From positions 248,001-312,000 of the forward strand of contig CBFDCC010000001.1 of NCBI GenBank assembly GCA_965603205.1: a stretch of 64,000 nucleotides of DNA, in the 5' to 3' direction. Position numbers and translations under genes: made by a program. Positions 51,503 through 60,966 of this stretch are shown piece by piece. This stretch comes from Temperatibacter sp965603205. GTDB taxonomy: Bacteria > Pseudomonadota > Alphaproteobacteria > Sphingomonadales > Kordiimonadaceae. Position 1 is the first letter of the stretch, and each line of letters begins with the position of its first letter. The notes beneath the pieces were generated by a model. The model did not search any database, had not been told where the DNA came from, and saw only the letters and a program-made list of their open reading frames with translations.

Positions 51503-51961
51503 TTACAGATCCCGCGCCATATAGACCACATCGTCTTCGGGGTTGAAGTTGTATGGTTCAATTTCGGTGAAGCCGAGGCTCTTATATAATTTTACCGCCG
51601 GCTCTAGGCGGCGCAGGCTATCAAGCACCATTGAAGCATAGCCAAAACCCTTAGCGCGCTTCATCAGGTCAAGGCTGAGTGCGCGCCCAATTCCTTTGCC
51701 TAGGCCCAAAGGTCGTACAAACAGACGCTTCATCTCGCAGCAGCCCTCGCTATGGGGCTTGCATGCAACAGCACCTATAGGGTTGCCCTCAAGCTTGGCG
51801 AGCAGCAGAAAATCATAGCCCGTCGGGAATGTAGCCATTTCATCGTCAAAGCCCTGAAAATCTAGCGGGATAGGTAGGCCCTCTGCATATTCTCTAAAGA
51901 GCACCTTTACGGTTTCAATGTCTTCTGGTGATGTTGCAACCTCAATCGTCAGGCTCATCAT
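51503..51961 (-). CDS. GNAT family acetyltransferase
   Basis: About 152 residues. The acetyl-CoA loop is RPLGLGKGIGRALSLDLMKR near residue 84, with GCCEMKRLFVRP before it and SLRRLEPAVKLYKSLGFTE after. The start codon overlaps the stop of the upstream acetyltransferase (ATGATGA around 51958-51961), indicating translational coupling. Substrate not deducible. Confidence 0.85.
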   Translation of the reverse strand: MMSLTIEVATSPEDIETVKVLFREYAEGLPIPLDFQGFDDEMATFPTGYDFLLLAKLEGNPIGAVACKPHSEGCCEMKRLFVRPLGLGKGIGRALSLDLMKRAKGFGYASMVLDSLRRLEPAVKLYKSLGFTEIEPYNFNPEDDVVYMARDL

Positions 51962-52446
51962 GCTTGCCATTCCATATAGACATCAGCGCGGTCGTATAGC
52001 GCAGGCTCAGGTCGGTCCATATGCTTAAAATTCAGTCGCTCATAGATGCGGATGGCATCGGGTAAGATTGAATTTGTATCGAGATAAAGTTTTTTACCCT
52101 TCAGCGCCTGAAAGCGCTCAATCACTTTGACACAGAGCGCACGCCCCATGCCGCATTTTTGCACCGATGGATCAACACCAAGCTTTGTTAGCTCAAAGAC
52201 GCCATCGCCGTCATGCTTGAGCGCCACAGCCCCAACAGCCTTACCGTCGATAATTGCAAAGTATATTTCACCACCTGTTTTGAGAATTTTGTCTTCAGGG
52301 TTGCTCAGATAAAGCTCATCAATAGGCTCAACGACAAAATACTTAGCGACCCAAGCATAGTTAAGGTCATAAAAGGCCTGTTTATAGCGCGGGGCATAGC
52401 TGCAAATTTCAAAGGGCTGATTGTTTTGTTGAACTGATTCACTCAT
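51958..52446 (-). CDS. GNAT family acetyltransferase
   Basis: 162 residues. GNAT motif A is VDPSVQKCGMGRALCVKVIE near residue 94 and motif B is LPDAIRIYERLNF. It differs clearly from its downstream partner, so the pair is not a recent duplication. The two are cotranscribed. Substrate unknown. Confidence 0.85.
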   Translation of the reverse strand: MSESVQQNNQPFEICSYAPRYKQAFYDLNYAWVAKYFVVEPIDELYLSNPEDKILKTGGEIYFAIIDGKAVGAVALKHDGDGVFELTKLGVDPSVQKCGMGRALCVKVIERFQALKGKKLYLDTNSILPDAIRIYERLNFKHMDRPEPALYDRADVYMEWQA

Positions 52447-52506
52447 GGCTAATTCTTCCCAAATAGGATGGTGTAGATGATATCGCTATAGGTGGTGGCG
52501 GTGCGT

Positions 52507-53010
52507 TTAATCAAAAACTTCGTGATTATAAACGCCCCAAAGATTCTTTTTTGTAATCCAGCCTTTTGTGCCTTTAATCTCTAGGACGCACCAATTTTTT
52601 TCGCATTCAATCAATTTACCAACCACACCTTCGTCGGCGATGATGCTAGCAGGGGCAAGCTTGTTCTTGGCTGTGAATAACGGATGCGTGCCACCCTTGA
52701 CCATACCTGTGCGTTTGCCAGATAGTAGCGAGACTAGCATCCATCCCTCTGCGCCCTCGTGATCCTTGACCTTGCGCCAAGGGCCATTTTCGTCGATCAC
52801 TTCAAGGGGTAGAGTCTTGCGAGAGAAAACCCAATCGATGGGGTATTGTCTGCCGGGGCCAGTACGCATATAGGCCTTTGTCGCGGCGATAGAGACGAAT
52901 CGCGGTAGTGGGTTACCAGAGGCGCCTACTTTGCCGGCTGCATGTGATACTGTGCTAGGCAAAAACATGCAAACCACGGCAAAAGCTTTAAGATATTGTC
53001 TCATCCGCAT
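52507..53010 (-). CDS. periplasmic SH3-domain protein
   Basis: 167 residues from the ATG at 53010, eight bases after GAGGGA. A signal peptide (MRQYLKAFAVVCMFL and onward to SHAA) is followed by an SH3-like domain with AYMRTGPGRQYPIDWVF, PWRKVKDHEGAEGWM, and a second half ending KNWCVLEIKGTKGWI. Bacterial SH3 domains of this pattern often bind peptidoglycan. It lies on the strand opposite the downstream 2-hydroxyacid dehydrogenase. Confidence 0.87.
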   Translation of the reverse strand: MRMRQYLKAFAVVCMFLPSTVSHAAGKVGASGNPLPRFVSIAATKAYMRTGPGRQYPIDWVFSRKTLPLEVIDENGPWRKVKDHEGAEGWMLVSLLSGKRTGMVKGGTHPLFTAKNKLAPASIIADEGVVGKLIECEKNWCVLEIKGTKGWITKKNLWGVYNHEVFD

Positions 53011-53191
53011 CAATAGTATCCCTCATCGTGATGTAGCGTCACTTTATAACGCAATTAAGTGTAACAGAGTTTGCCTAAACTAGCCTTGTCTGTTAGATAA
53101 CCAAACTAACTTTATATGCTAGTGTAATTCAAGTCCTAAAGGAATTATCTAGGCTATAAAATAATTAGGGTGAGTTTAGAAAAGATTACCA

Positions 53192-54178
53192 ATGACTGAG
53201 CGTAATAAAAATAAACCATTAGTGATTGTCACGCGCAAGCTGCCCCAGTCTATTGAGACACGGATGGCGGCGCTGTTTGATGTGCGGCTAAACGCCGACG
53301 ACACGCCTTTTACCAAGGATCAACTTATTGCGGCTGTGGGCGCGGCGGATGTGCTGGTACCCACGGTTACAGATGTGATTGACGCTGATGTGATTAATGC
53401 GGCGGGTGATAGGTTGCAGCTCATTGCTAATTTTGGCGCTGGGGTTAATCACATTGATTTAAATGCTGCCGCTGCGCGCAAACTTAATGTTACAAACACA
53501 CCCGGTGTGCTCACCAACGATACGGCTGATCTGGCTATGTCACTGCTACTATCTGTGCCGCGACGTATTTTTGAGGGTGAGAAGATCCTGCGTGACGGCG
53601 CTTGGACTGGTTGGGCACCAACATTTTTACTTGGCCACCGCGTTACGGGTAAAAAACTGGGTATCATCGGTATGGGTCGTATTGGTCGCGCTGTGGCAAA
53701 ACGGGCCGCTGCTTTTGATATCACGGTCTATTACCATAACCGCACGCGCTTGCCTGCCGATATTGAGGCAGAGCTTAATGTTGTTTACTGCCCTGATCTA
53801 GATGAAATGCTGATGGATATGGATTTCGTATCGGTCAATTGCCCGTTGACAGATGATACATACCACCTATTGGATCATGCCCGTATGTCCAAGATGCAAT
53901 CCCACACGATTATAATCAATACTGCACGCGGTGAAATCATTGACGAGGGTGCGCTGGCTGATCTGCTAGAGGCTGGAAAATTGGCTGGGGCTGGTCTAGA
54001 TGTTTTTGAGGGCGAGCCAACGATAAACCCTAAACTGCTAAAGCTTGATAATGTTGTACTTGTTCCCCATATGGGTAGCGGTACGCAAGAAGGCCGCGTT
54101 GGTATGGGTGACAAGGTACTGATCAATATTCAAACTTATGTGGATGGGCATCGCCCTCCTGATAGAGTTTTGTTATAA
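53192..54178 (+). CDS. D-2-hydroxyacid dehydrogenase (glyoxylate/hydroxypyruvate reductase type)
   Basis: 328 residues. The NAD(P)-binding LGIIGMGRIGRAVAKRAAAF lies near residue 155. The catalytic Arg is in NTARGEIIDE, the Glu in LDVFEGEPTINP and the His in LVPHMGSGTQEGR. The fold matches glyoxylate or hydroxypyruvate reductases, often found near organic-acid metabolism. It stands 68 bases before lepA on the same strand. Confidence 0.9.
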   Translation: MTERNKNKPLVIVTRKLPQSIETRMAALFDVRLNADDTPFTKDQLIAAVGAADVLVPTVTDVIDADVINAAGDRLQLIANFGAGVNHIDLNAAAARKLNVTNTPGVLTNDTADLAMSLLLSVPRRIFEGEKILRDGAWTGWAPTFLLGHRVTGKKLGIIGMGRIGRAVAKRAAAFDITVYYHNRTRLPADIEAELNVVYCPDLDEMLMDMDFVSVNCPLTDDTYHLLDHARMSKMQSHTIIINTARGEIIDEGALADLLEAGKLAGAGLDVFEGEPTINPKLLKLDNVVLVPHMGSGTQEGRVGMGDKVLINIQTYVDGHRPPDRVLL

Positions 54179-54246
54179 ATTTCGATAATATTAACACGTA
54201 AAACCAAAGAAAAGCCGCCTGTATTAAACAGAGTGCTGAGTTTAAA

Positions 54247-56049
54247 ATGACTGATTTAAAACATATTCGTAACTTCTCTATTGTTGCACATATTGACCAT
54301 GGTAAATCAACCCTTGCGGATCGGATGATCCAAACAACAGGTGGTTTGGCTGAGCGTGATATGAAACAGCAGGTGCTGGATAATATGGATATCGAGCGAG
54401 AGCGCGGTATTACCATTAAAGCACAAACTGTGCGGTTGGAATATAAGGCGAGAGACGGCGAAACATATATCCTAAACTTGATGGATACACCAGGTCACGT
54501 GGATTTTGCCTATGAGGTTAGTCGTTGTCTTGCTGCCTGCGAAGGATCAATCCTTGTAGTTGACGCAAGCCAAGGTGTTGAGGCTCAAACGCTGGCTAAC
54601 GTTTATCAGGCTATTGATAATAACCATGACATCGTGCCAGTGCTCAACAAAATTGATTTACCAGCCGCCGAGCCTGCGCGTGTGCGTCAGCAGATCGAAG
54701 ATGTTATTGGTATTGATGCGTCTGATGCCGTTGAATGCTCTGCAAAGTCAGGTATTGGTATCGAAGATGTTTTAGAAAAGATTGTGACCGACCTACCAGC
54801 CCCTGTGGGCGACCGTGACGCACCGCTAAAGGCGATGTTGGTTGATAGTTGGTATGATGCTTATTTAGGCGTGATGGTGCTCGTGCGTGTGATTGACGGC
54901 GTTATTAAAAAGGGCATGACGGTTGAGATGATGGCCAAAGGTACGCAGCATAAAATTGACCGTGTAGGTGTGTTTACACCTGAAAGCACCATGGTTAAGG
55001 AACTTGGCCCCGGTGAGGTTGGTTTTATCACTGCCTCAATCAAAGAAGTGGCTGATACCAATGTAGGTGACACGGTGACAGAGGCTAAGCGTCACTGCGC
55101 TGAGGCACTACCAGGTTTTAAGCCTAGCCAGTCTGTAGTTTTCTGTGGACTGTTCCCAGCGGACGCGTCTGAATTTGAGCGTTTGCGTGACGCGCTGGCG
55201 AAGTTGCGCCTTAATGACGCAAGTTTTGAATTTGAGGCTGAAAGTTCAGCCGCTCTTGGTTTTGGCTATCGCTGTGGTTTCCTTGGTATGTTGCACCTTG
55301 AGATTATTCAAGAGAGGCTTTGGCGTGAGTTTGATCTAGAGCTGATCACCACAAGCCCAAGTGTTATTTATAAAATGTATATGAATGATGGCACCATGCT
55401 TGAGATGCATAACCCTGCTGATATGCCCGATGTAACACGCATTAAGCATATCGAAGAACCATGGATTGATGCAACTATTTTGGTGCCGGATGATTATCTG
55501 GGGGCAGTGCTCAAATTATGCCAAGACAAGCGCGGCATTCAAAATGACCTTACCTATGTCGGCTCTCGTGCGATGCTTAAATATCGTCTGCCGCTTAACG
55601 AGGTTGTTTATGATTTTTATGATCGCCTGAAATCTATCTCAAGAGGTTACGCTAGTTTAGACTATGAAATCGCTGATTATGAAGAATCTGACCTTGTGAA
55701 GCTGTCGATTCTTGTGAATGCTGAAAGTGTGGACGCGCTGGCAATGCTTGTCCACCGCAGTCAGGCCGATAATCGTGGCCGCGCTTTATGTGACAGATTA
55801 AAAGATTTGATCCCACGCGCTCTGTTTAAAATTCCTATTCAGGCGGCGATCGGCGGCAAGGTTATAGCCAGAGAGACTATTTCGGCCATGCGTAAGGACG
55901 TAACTGCAAAATGCTACGGCGGTGATATTACCCGTAAGAAAAAGCTGCTAGAGAAACAGAAAAAAGGTAAAGCTAAGATGCGTACATACGGCAAGGTAGA
56001 AATACCGCATAGCGCCTTTATCGAAGCCTTGAAGATGAAAGACACGTAA
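54247..56049 (+). CDS. lepA: elongation factor 4 (LepA)
   Basis: 600 residues. The GTPase motifs are AHIDHGKSTLADRM near 14, DTPGHVDFAYEVSR and NKIDLPAAEP. Domains II, III and V follow, with the LepA-specific C-terminal domain (KCYGGDITRKKKLLEKQKKG). EF4 acts on stalled or mispositioned ribosomes and in 30S biogenesis. It is followed after two bases by the Sel1-oxygenase fusion gene. Confidence 0.96.
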   Translation: MTDLKHIRNFSIVAHIDHGKSTLADRMIQTTGGLAERDMKQQVLDNMDIERERGITIKAQTVRLEYKARDGETYILNLMDTPGHVDFAYEVSRCLAACEGSILVVDASQGVEAQTLANVYQAIDNNHDIVPVLNKIDLPAAEPARVRQQIEDVIGIDASDAVECSAKSGIGIEDVLEKIVTDLPAPVGDRDAPLKAMLVDSWYDAYLGVMVLVRVIDGVIKKGMTVEMMAKGTQHKIDRVGVFTPESTMVKELGPGEVGFITASIKEVADTNVGDTVTEAKRHCAEALPGFKPSQSVVFCGLFPADASEFERLRDALAKLRLNDASFEFEAESSAALGFGYRCGFLGMLHLEIIQERLWREFDLELITTSPSVIYKMYMNDGTMLEMHNPADMPDVTRIKHIEEPWIDATILVPDDYLGAVLKLCQDKRGIQNDLTYVGSRAMLKYRLPLNEVVYDFYDRLKSISRGYASLDYEIADYEESDLVKLSILVNAESVDALAMLVHRSQADNRGRALCDRLKDLIPRALFKIPIQAAIGGKVIARETISAMRKDVTAKCYGGDITRKKKLLEKQKKGKAKMRTYGKVEIPHSAFIEALKMKDT

Positions 56050-56051
56050 AA

Positions 56052-57377
56052 ATGCCACCTCCTGTATCATCAGGCCCTTTAACTCCTGAAGCTATTTTAA
56101 AAAACGCCGAGCAGGGCGACAAAAATGCACAGTACCGTCTTGCCGGTATTATGATTAGTGCTGGTCGTGAGGGTGAAGGTGTTGACTGGTTAAAAAAGGC
56201 AGCGGCGGCTGGACAAAATGATGCGCGCTATACATTGGCGCTCTTTTTAATGAAGGGTCAATTTGTTGACCAAAACCCCGATCATGCTTGGCAGATATTA
56301 GACGCAGCCGCAGAGGCAGGCCACAGCCCATCCTTGCAAGTGGCGACAGTGCTAACGGCTATGGGTAGTGGTCAGACGGTGGGTGACTGGGCAGCGGCCA
56401 TTAAGCGATTAATTGCAGCGGGTGAGGGTGGCGATGTATCGGCACTGCGTAATCTAGCCCTACTGCTCATACTATCTGATAGTGATGCTCATACAATGAT
56501 CAAGGACCTGCTACACTGCGCGGCGACACGCGGTGATCTATTTGCGGGTATGGCACTGGTGCGACTCCATATAGAAGGCATCTCTGGTATCTCTGGCGAA
56601 GAAGCTCGTTTCTGGTGTGACGCAGCCGGACAAGCAGGCTACCCGGTTGCGCATATGTTAACCTCCAAACTAGGCGCAGCTATCTTAACGAAAGCGCCAG
56701 CAGAGGCCGCTATTCCAAAGCTTGATCACGGTGCGTTACTCGGCAGTTTGTCAAATGAGTTCGGCGGTGATTTGCCAATACGTAAAACCCTGTTAGACAG
56801 GCCAAAGGTGCGCAGTGCATCTAAGCTATTACCTACTGTTATTTGTGATTATTTAATCGGCCAAGCTGCACCTGCCATGCAACAGAGCATGATGATGGAC
56901 CCTTATAGTCAGCAGTGGATAAAACACCCCAACCGCACGGCATCTATCGCTGAATTTTGGCCTGAGAGTTTAGACTTATGTTTATACGCTACAGGCGTAC
57001 GCATGGCGCGGGCTGCAGAGTGGTCTGTAGAAAATAGTGAGATGCTTTGTGTTGTGGCTTATCAGTCGGGCGAACAGTATCTACCGCATTTTGATTGTAT
57101 CACAGTAGACGAACCTACGGCGGCTGAGGAATTAAATCGTAGTGGCCAACGTGCCCGCACGGTTGTGGTGGCCCTTAATGATGATTTCAAGGGTGGTGAG
57201 TTGCGTTTTTGTTATGCTGATCATGAGGTTGAACCAGAAGTTGGAACAGCAGTTATCTATGATAATATAATAGCTGATGGTGATATAGACGAGCAATCAA
57301 TGCATGAAACTATACCTGTTGAAGAGGGTATTAAGTGGATTGCCGTTAAAAAAATGCGCGTTGATCCATTTCTTTAA
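56052..57377 (+). CDS. Sel1-repeat protein fused to a 2-oxoglutarate/Fe(II) prolyl-4-hydroxylase-like domain
   Basis: 441 residues. Residues 10-215 hold Sel1-like repeats (NAQYRLAGIMISAGREGEGV, DARYTLALFLMKGQ, and further units). Residues about 255-440 form a 2OG-Fe(II) oxygenase: the iron ligands are His346 and Asp348 in LPHFDC and His418 in SMHETIPV, with Lys428 near the co-substrate position. There is no signal peptide, so it is cytoplasmic. It begins two bases after lepA and ends before a gap that holds the small-RNA candidate. Some bacterial hydroxylases of this fold modify EF-Tu or ribosomal proteins; that this one modifies a translation factor is inference from position. Confidence 0.82.
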   Translation: MPPPVSSGPLTPEAILKNAEQGDKNAQYRLAGIMISAGREGEGVDWLKKAAAAGQNDARYTLALFLMKGQFVDQNPDHAWQILDAAAEAGHSPSLQVATVLTAMGSGQTVGDWAAAIKRLIAAGEGGDVSALRNLALLLILSDSDAHTMIKDLLHCAATRGDLFAGMALVRLHIEGISGISGEEARFWCDAAGQAGYPVAHMLTSKLGAAILTKAPAEAAIPKLDHGALLGSLSNEFGGDLPIRKTLLDRPKVRSASKLLPTVICDYLIGQAAPAMQQSMMMDPYSQQWIKHPNRTASIAEFWPESLDLCLYATGVRMARAAEWSVENSEMLCVVAYQSGEQYLPHFDCITVDEPTAAEELNRSGQRARTVVVALNDDFKGGELRFCYADHEVEPEVGTAVIYDNIIADGDIDEQSMHETIPVEEGIKWIAVKKMRVDPFL

Positions 57378-57432
57378 AAGCTTTGTTTTCTCACATCGCG
57401 GCACCATTTTTCTTAATAAAATAGCATTTTGA

Positions 57433-57468
57433 TACTATTTTTCTGTTATTTTCTTTGTTTAGTATAAA
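57433..57468 (+). promoter_or_regulatory. promoter-like motif of the small-RNA candidate
   Basis: TACTATT at 57433 and CTTTGTTTAGTATAA at 57453-57467 (minus-10 TATAAA, 57463-57468) repeat the layout upstream of the XRE gene at 38.25 kb, with 20 rather than 25 bases between the two blocks. No coding region follows for 180 bases. Confidence 0.5.
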
Positions 57469-57475
57469 TAAAAGA

Positions 57476-57582
57476 TAAACCACAGTATGATTAAGTCACA
57501 GATGCAGATTTCCCTTCTCCCTTTAAATACTGCGTCCAGCGGAACCGTCACTCCCCCCTTATGTCGGTTCCGCTTTTTATTT
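57476..57582 (+). ncRNA. candidate small RNA with two C-rich hairpin loops
   Basis: Between the promoter-like motif and a strong terminator no frame of useful length exists. GATGCAG (57501-57507) pairs with CTGCGTC (57530-57536, one G-T pair) around a 22-base loop that contains CCCTTCTCCC. AGCGGAACCG (57538-57547) pairs perfectly with CGGTTCCGCT (57565-57574) around a 17-base loop with CTCCCCCC, followed by TTTTTATTT. The second stem is a near-ideal intrinsic terminator. Two unpaired C-rich loops are able to bind Shine-Dalgarno sequences, as in several families of trans-acting RNAs. The 5' end is estimated from the promoter. Confidence 0.62.
57538..57582 (+). terminator. intrinsic terminator of the small-RNA candidate
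   Basis: A perfect 10-bp stem (57538-57547 with 57565-57574) is directly followed by five T and ATTT. It is among the strongest terminators in the window, yet the nearest upstream gene ends 160 bases before. Confidence 0.85.
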
Positions 57583-57654
57583 CAGCTAATATTGGTTATC
57601 ATGTGTTATTATTTTATATAGTAGCGTGTTTCGGGCGCGTAAGGGGCTTAGGTA

Positions 57655-58458
57655 ATGAAGTTTAAACAGGGTCTTTTTCTACTGGTTATTGGTTTAATAA
57701 TGACTGGCACAACGCCGTTGCAAGCGCAGCAGGATAGAAGCGCTGCGCAACAAACGGCCTTTGATTTATACCATGCAATTCGTCAACAAGATCAACCTGA
57801 ATCGCTGGCGGTGTGGATGCATCGCGCCATTACTATATTTCGCTATGACTGTGAACGCCTAAGAGAATATCAAATCTATCGCAAAAGCCCCAACATCATT
57901 CATATGAAGGTAAAATGTGTAGGTCTGCCTATTTATGGATTAACGGTGGCGTCAAATGGCTATCTATCAGTTTATGGGGGCAATGGCATGGTCTCAGGGC
58001 TGGAAGCTGCTGATGAGCGCATATATAGTTTCCTGCCTGATGGTACACTAGAACCTTATAAGGCACCTGAATTAAAGCAATATGTTGATGAAAATATAGC
58101 CAGTGATGAAGATATATTCTATATGATTCTCAGCATCGGCTTCGTTGTTCTTGTGATTATAGGTTTTGCGCTGCTCTGGCTGCGTATTTGGAACAGAGTA
58201 GGGCGTAATAGCCGCCAATTCATTGAGATTGAAAGCGAGCTAAAAACAGACATGATTCATGATAGTGATGAGGTATCAGAAGGCGTTTATAGACACCCTA
58301 TTGGGCTGTATATTGCCGTTGGGCCAAGGGGGAAAAGGCGCGTTTTCCCAAGTAAATTTACTGCTTGGATATACAATCATATGGGCTTTAAGTTTAGAGA
58401 GCTAACCAGCAGTGCTGCTCTTAATCGTTTTGTGGAAGAGGGAGAATCCCAAGAGTAG
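57655..58458 (+). CDS. unknown membrane-anchored protein with signal peptide
   Basis: 267 residues, no recognised family. A signal peptide (MKFKQGLFLLVIGLIMTG, then PLQAQ) leads to a periplasmic part of about 130 residues with two cysteines (YDCERLREY; VKCVGLPIY). A membrane helix lies at about 160-183 (MILSIGFVVLVIIGFALLWL), and then a cytoplasmic domain of about 80 residues ends FVEEGESQE. The layout is that of a small transmembrane sensor or anchor. Confidence 0.72.
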   Translation: MKFKQGLFLLVIGLIMTGTTPLQAQQDRSAAQQTAFDLYHAIRQQDQPESLAVWMHRAITIFRYDCERLREYQIYRKSPNIIHMKVKCVGLPIYGLTVASNGYLSVYGGNGMVSGLEAADERIYSFLPDGTLEPYKAPELKQYVDENIASDEDIFYMILSIGFVVLVIIGFALLWLRIWNRVGRNSRQFIEIESELKTDMIHDSDEVSEGVYRHPIGLYIAVGPRGKRRVFPSKFTAWIYNHMGFKFRELTSSAALNRFVEEGESQE

Positions 58459-58469
58459 GTCACTTTTTG

Positions 58470-58682
58470 TTATTTAGACCCCGGAGGATCCCATGTAATG
58501 CCCGTTGTTGTTGAGAAAAGATGTGCGCAAAGTGCTATGACAAAAAACATGGCTGTAATCTGTATATACATATAGGGTACCAGCGGCGGATTGCCGGGGG
58601 TATAATTACGTTCTTTCCAAAAGCCCCAGCCAGCAACGGCGAGCGCGATGATTAGATAAAGTATATTTTCAACATTAGTCAT
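58470..58682 (-). CDS. small two-helix membrane protein of unknown function
   Basis: 70 residues. Two hydrophobic segments (NILYLIIALAVAGWGFW; MYIQITAMFFVIALCAHLF) surround a short polar loop YTPGNPPLVP. No family is recognised. It is convergent with the preceding gene. Small size lowers confidence, but the clear helix-loop-helix pattern and clean start support it. Confidence 0.62.
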   Translation of the reverse strand: MTNVENILYLIIALAVAGWGFWKERNYTPGNPPLVPYMYIQITAMFFVIALCAHLFSTTTGITWDPPGSK

Positions 58683-58853
58683 CTATTATTATCTTCATAG
58701 CGTAGGTTAAATAACAGCAGTTTAGGGTGTATAAATGTTTAGCCAGCCGTTGAACAGCATATTTAGTTAAATTTTTTGTGACTATGAAAAAGCTTCAAGC
58801 TTTGATAGCGTGCAGGCACGTTTGGGACACATTGGGCATTAGGGACATTTATA

Positions 58854-60914
58854 ATGATAAAATCAACAAAACTATTATCAGGTATCACAGGATTAATCGC
58901 AGCAAGTTTAATTGCACTTTCACCTAGTGTGTCTGCTTTGGATACATCCTCAGCACTTATGGATTATAGCGATATTTTCGGCCTTGAATATGCAGCAAAT
59001 CCCCGCATTAGCCCTGATGGCAAACATGTGATCTATGAGCGTCGTAGCCAAGATGTTATGAGCGATAGTACCCGCACAAATATTTGGCAGGTGGCGCTAG
59101 ATGGAACCGATCATCGTCCCCTGTTGTCGGGCAAAGCAAATTACCGTATGCCGCGCTATTCAAAGGACGGCAAACGCCTAGCCTATATTTCGTCGATTGA
59201 AGGTAAAAACCAGCTTTATGTGCGTTGGTTAGACACCGCGCAAACCGCGCGCGTGACCGATTTGCACTATGCACCAAGTTCCGTATCATGGTCGCCTGAT
59301 GGTAAATGGTTGGCATTTTCTATGTTTGTAAAAGCCAAGGATAAAACCATATTTAAGGATATGCCTGCCAAGCCAAAAGGCGCGAAATGGGCAGGAACAG
59401 CAAAATATATTGATCGCACGTCTTATCGATCAAACGGCGCTGGTTTCTTGCCGCGTGGATTTAGTCATATATTTGTCGTACCTGCTGATGGCGGCTCACC
59501 GCGACAGATAACCAGTGGTGATTTTCATCATCGCGGCGCGATCAACTGGACGGCTGACAGTGCCAGCGTGATCATTGCGGCCGACCGTCATAAGGATTGG
59601 GAAAATCGCCCAGGTGAGAGTGATCTCTATAGCGTGAATGTAACAACGGGTGCGACTGAAAATCTTACAAGCCGTGAGGGTCGTGATGGCGGCGCTGTTA
59701 TTAGTCCTGACGGTTCAAAGATCGCATATGTACGCGTTGAAGAACGCCTGATGCCGAGCCAAAATGGCCATTTAATTGTGATGAATTTGGATAGCACTGG
59801 TCTTGTTGATCTAACGCCTGATCTGGACCGTAATGTTAGCGGCATTCAATGGGCTGCGGACGGCAAAGGTTTGTATTTTCAATATGCTAATAACGGTCAG
59901 GGGCAAGCTGCCTATGTGAATCTATCAGGTAAGCGCCGTGTTATCACAGGCAAGCTTGGTGGCCAGTCATTGGGGCGTCCTTATACGTCTGGCGAGTTCC
60001 GCGCCCTGAGTGATGGTCGTGTTGTTTTCACTCTGAGTAAAACAGATCGTCCAGCTGATCTGGCCATTGTTGACCGCATTGGTCGCATCACCCAATTAAC
60101 CCATTTGAATGAAGACCTACTTGCTCATAAGACACTGGCTGCGGTGAAAGAGATGACGGTTAAGTCATCGGTTGATGGGCGTGATCTTCATGCGTGGGTG
60201 GCAGTGCCTCCGGGATTTGATGCTAGTAAAAAATACCCGCTTATTCTTGAGATTCATGGTGGCCCTCATACGGCGTATGGCCCTAATTTCACTGCTGAGA
60301 TTCAATTGATGGCGGCTAAGGGTTATGTCGTTGTTTGGGGTAATCCACGCGGTAGTACCTCCTACGGCGAAGAATTTGCTAATCTCATTCAAAATAACTA
60401 TCCAAGTCAGGATTATAACGATTTGATGGATATGGTTGATGGCGTTATTGGCCAGGGATATGTGGACAAGGATCAGCTTTATGTCACGGGTGGGTCTGGT
60501 GGCGGCGTGCTGACGGCTTGGATCGTTGGTAAAACCGATCGTTTCCGCGCTGCTGTTGTGGCTAAACCAGTGATCAATTGGATCAGCTTTACGCTGACAG
60601 CTGACATGACGGCCTATGCGGCTAAATATTGGTTCCCAGGTAAGCCTTGGGATCATTTTGATCATTACTGGAAACGCTCACCACTATCGTTGGTTGGTAA
60701 TGTAAAAACACCAACAATGCTGCTGACGGGTGAGGTGGATTACCGCACACCGATTAGCGAGACTGAGCAATATTACCAAGCCTTGAAATTACAAAAGGTC
60801 GATACAGCGATGGTGCGTATAGCCAAGGCTAATCACGGCATTGCAAGCCGCCCAAGTAACCTTATACAAAAGATAGGTAATATCATGGCGTGGTTCGAGA
60901 AGTATAAGAAGTAA
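58854..60914 (+). CDS. secreted S9 family (prolyl oligopeptidase/acylaminoacyl) peptidase
   Basis: 686 residues. A signal peptide (MIKSTKLLSGITGLIAASLI to VSAL) is followed by a beta-propeller part with repeated SPDGK-type blades (RISPDGKHVIYERRS; VSWSPDGKWLAFSM). The alpha/beta hydrolase domain from about 440 has the catalytic Ser in TGGSGGGVLTAW near 565, Asp in GEVDYRTPISE and His in KANHGIASRP. It hydrolyses short peptides in the periplasm. The ribosome site is AGGGA. Confidence 0.9.
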   Translation: MIKSTKLLSGITGLIAASLIALSPSVSALDTSSALMDYSDIFGLEYAANPRISPDGKHVIYERRSQDVMSDSTRTNIWQVALDGTDHRPLLSGKANYRMPRYSKDGKRLAYISSIEGKNQLYVRWLDTAQTARVTDLHYAPSSVSWSPDGKWLAFSMFVKAKDKTIFKDMPAKPKGAKWAGTAKYIDRTSYRSNGAGFLPRGFSHIFVVPADGGSPRQITSGDFHHRGAINWTADSASVIIAADRHKDWENRPGESDLYSVNVTTGATENLTSREGRDGGAVISPDGSKIAYVRVEERLMPSQNGHLIVMNLDSTGLVDLTPDLDRNVSGIQWAADGKGLYFQYANNGQGQAAYVNLSGKRRVITGKLGGQSLGRPYTSGEFRALSDGRVVFTLSKTDRPADLAIVDRIGRITQLTHLNEDLLAHKTLAAVKEMTVKSSVDGRDLHAWVAVPPGFDASKKYPLILEIHGGPHTAYGPNFTAEIQLMAAKGYVVVWGNPRGSTSYGEEFANLIQNNYPSQDYNDLMDMVDGVIGQGYVDKDQLYVTGGSGGGVLTAWIVGKTDRFRAAVVAKPVINWISFTLTADMTAYAAKYWFPGKPWDHFDHYWKRSPLSLVGNVKTPTMLLTGEVDYRTPISETEQYYQALKLQKVDTAMVRIAKANHGIASRPSNLIQKIGNIMAWFEKYKK

Positions 60915-60966
60915 GTTATTGTTATAAGCGCTCACAGCGCCGCGCAGGCTTTTGCAACATAGGTTG

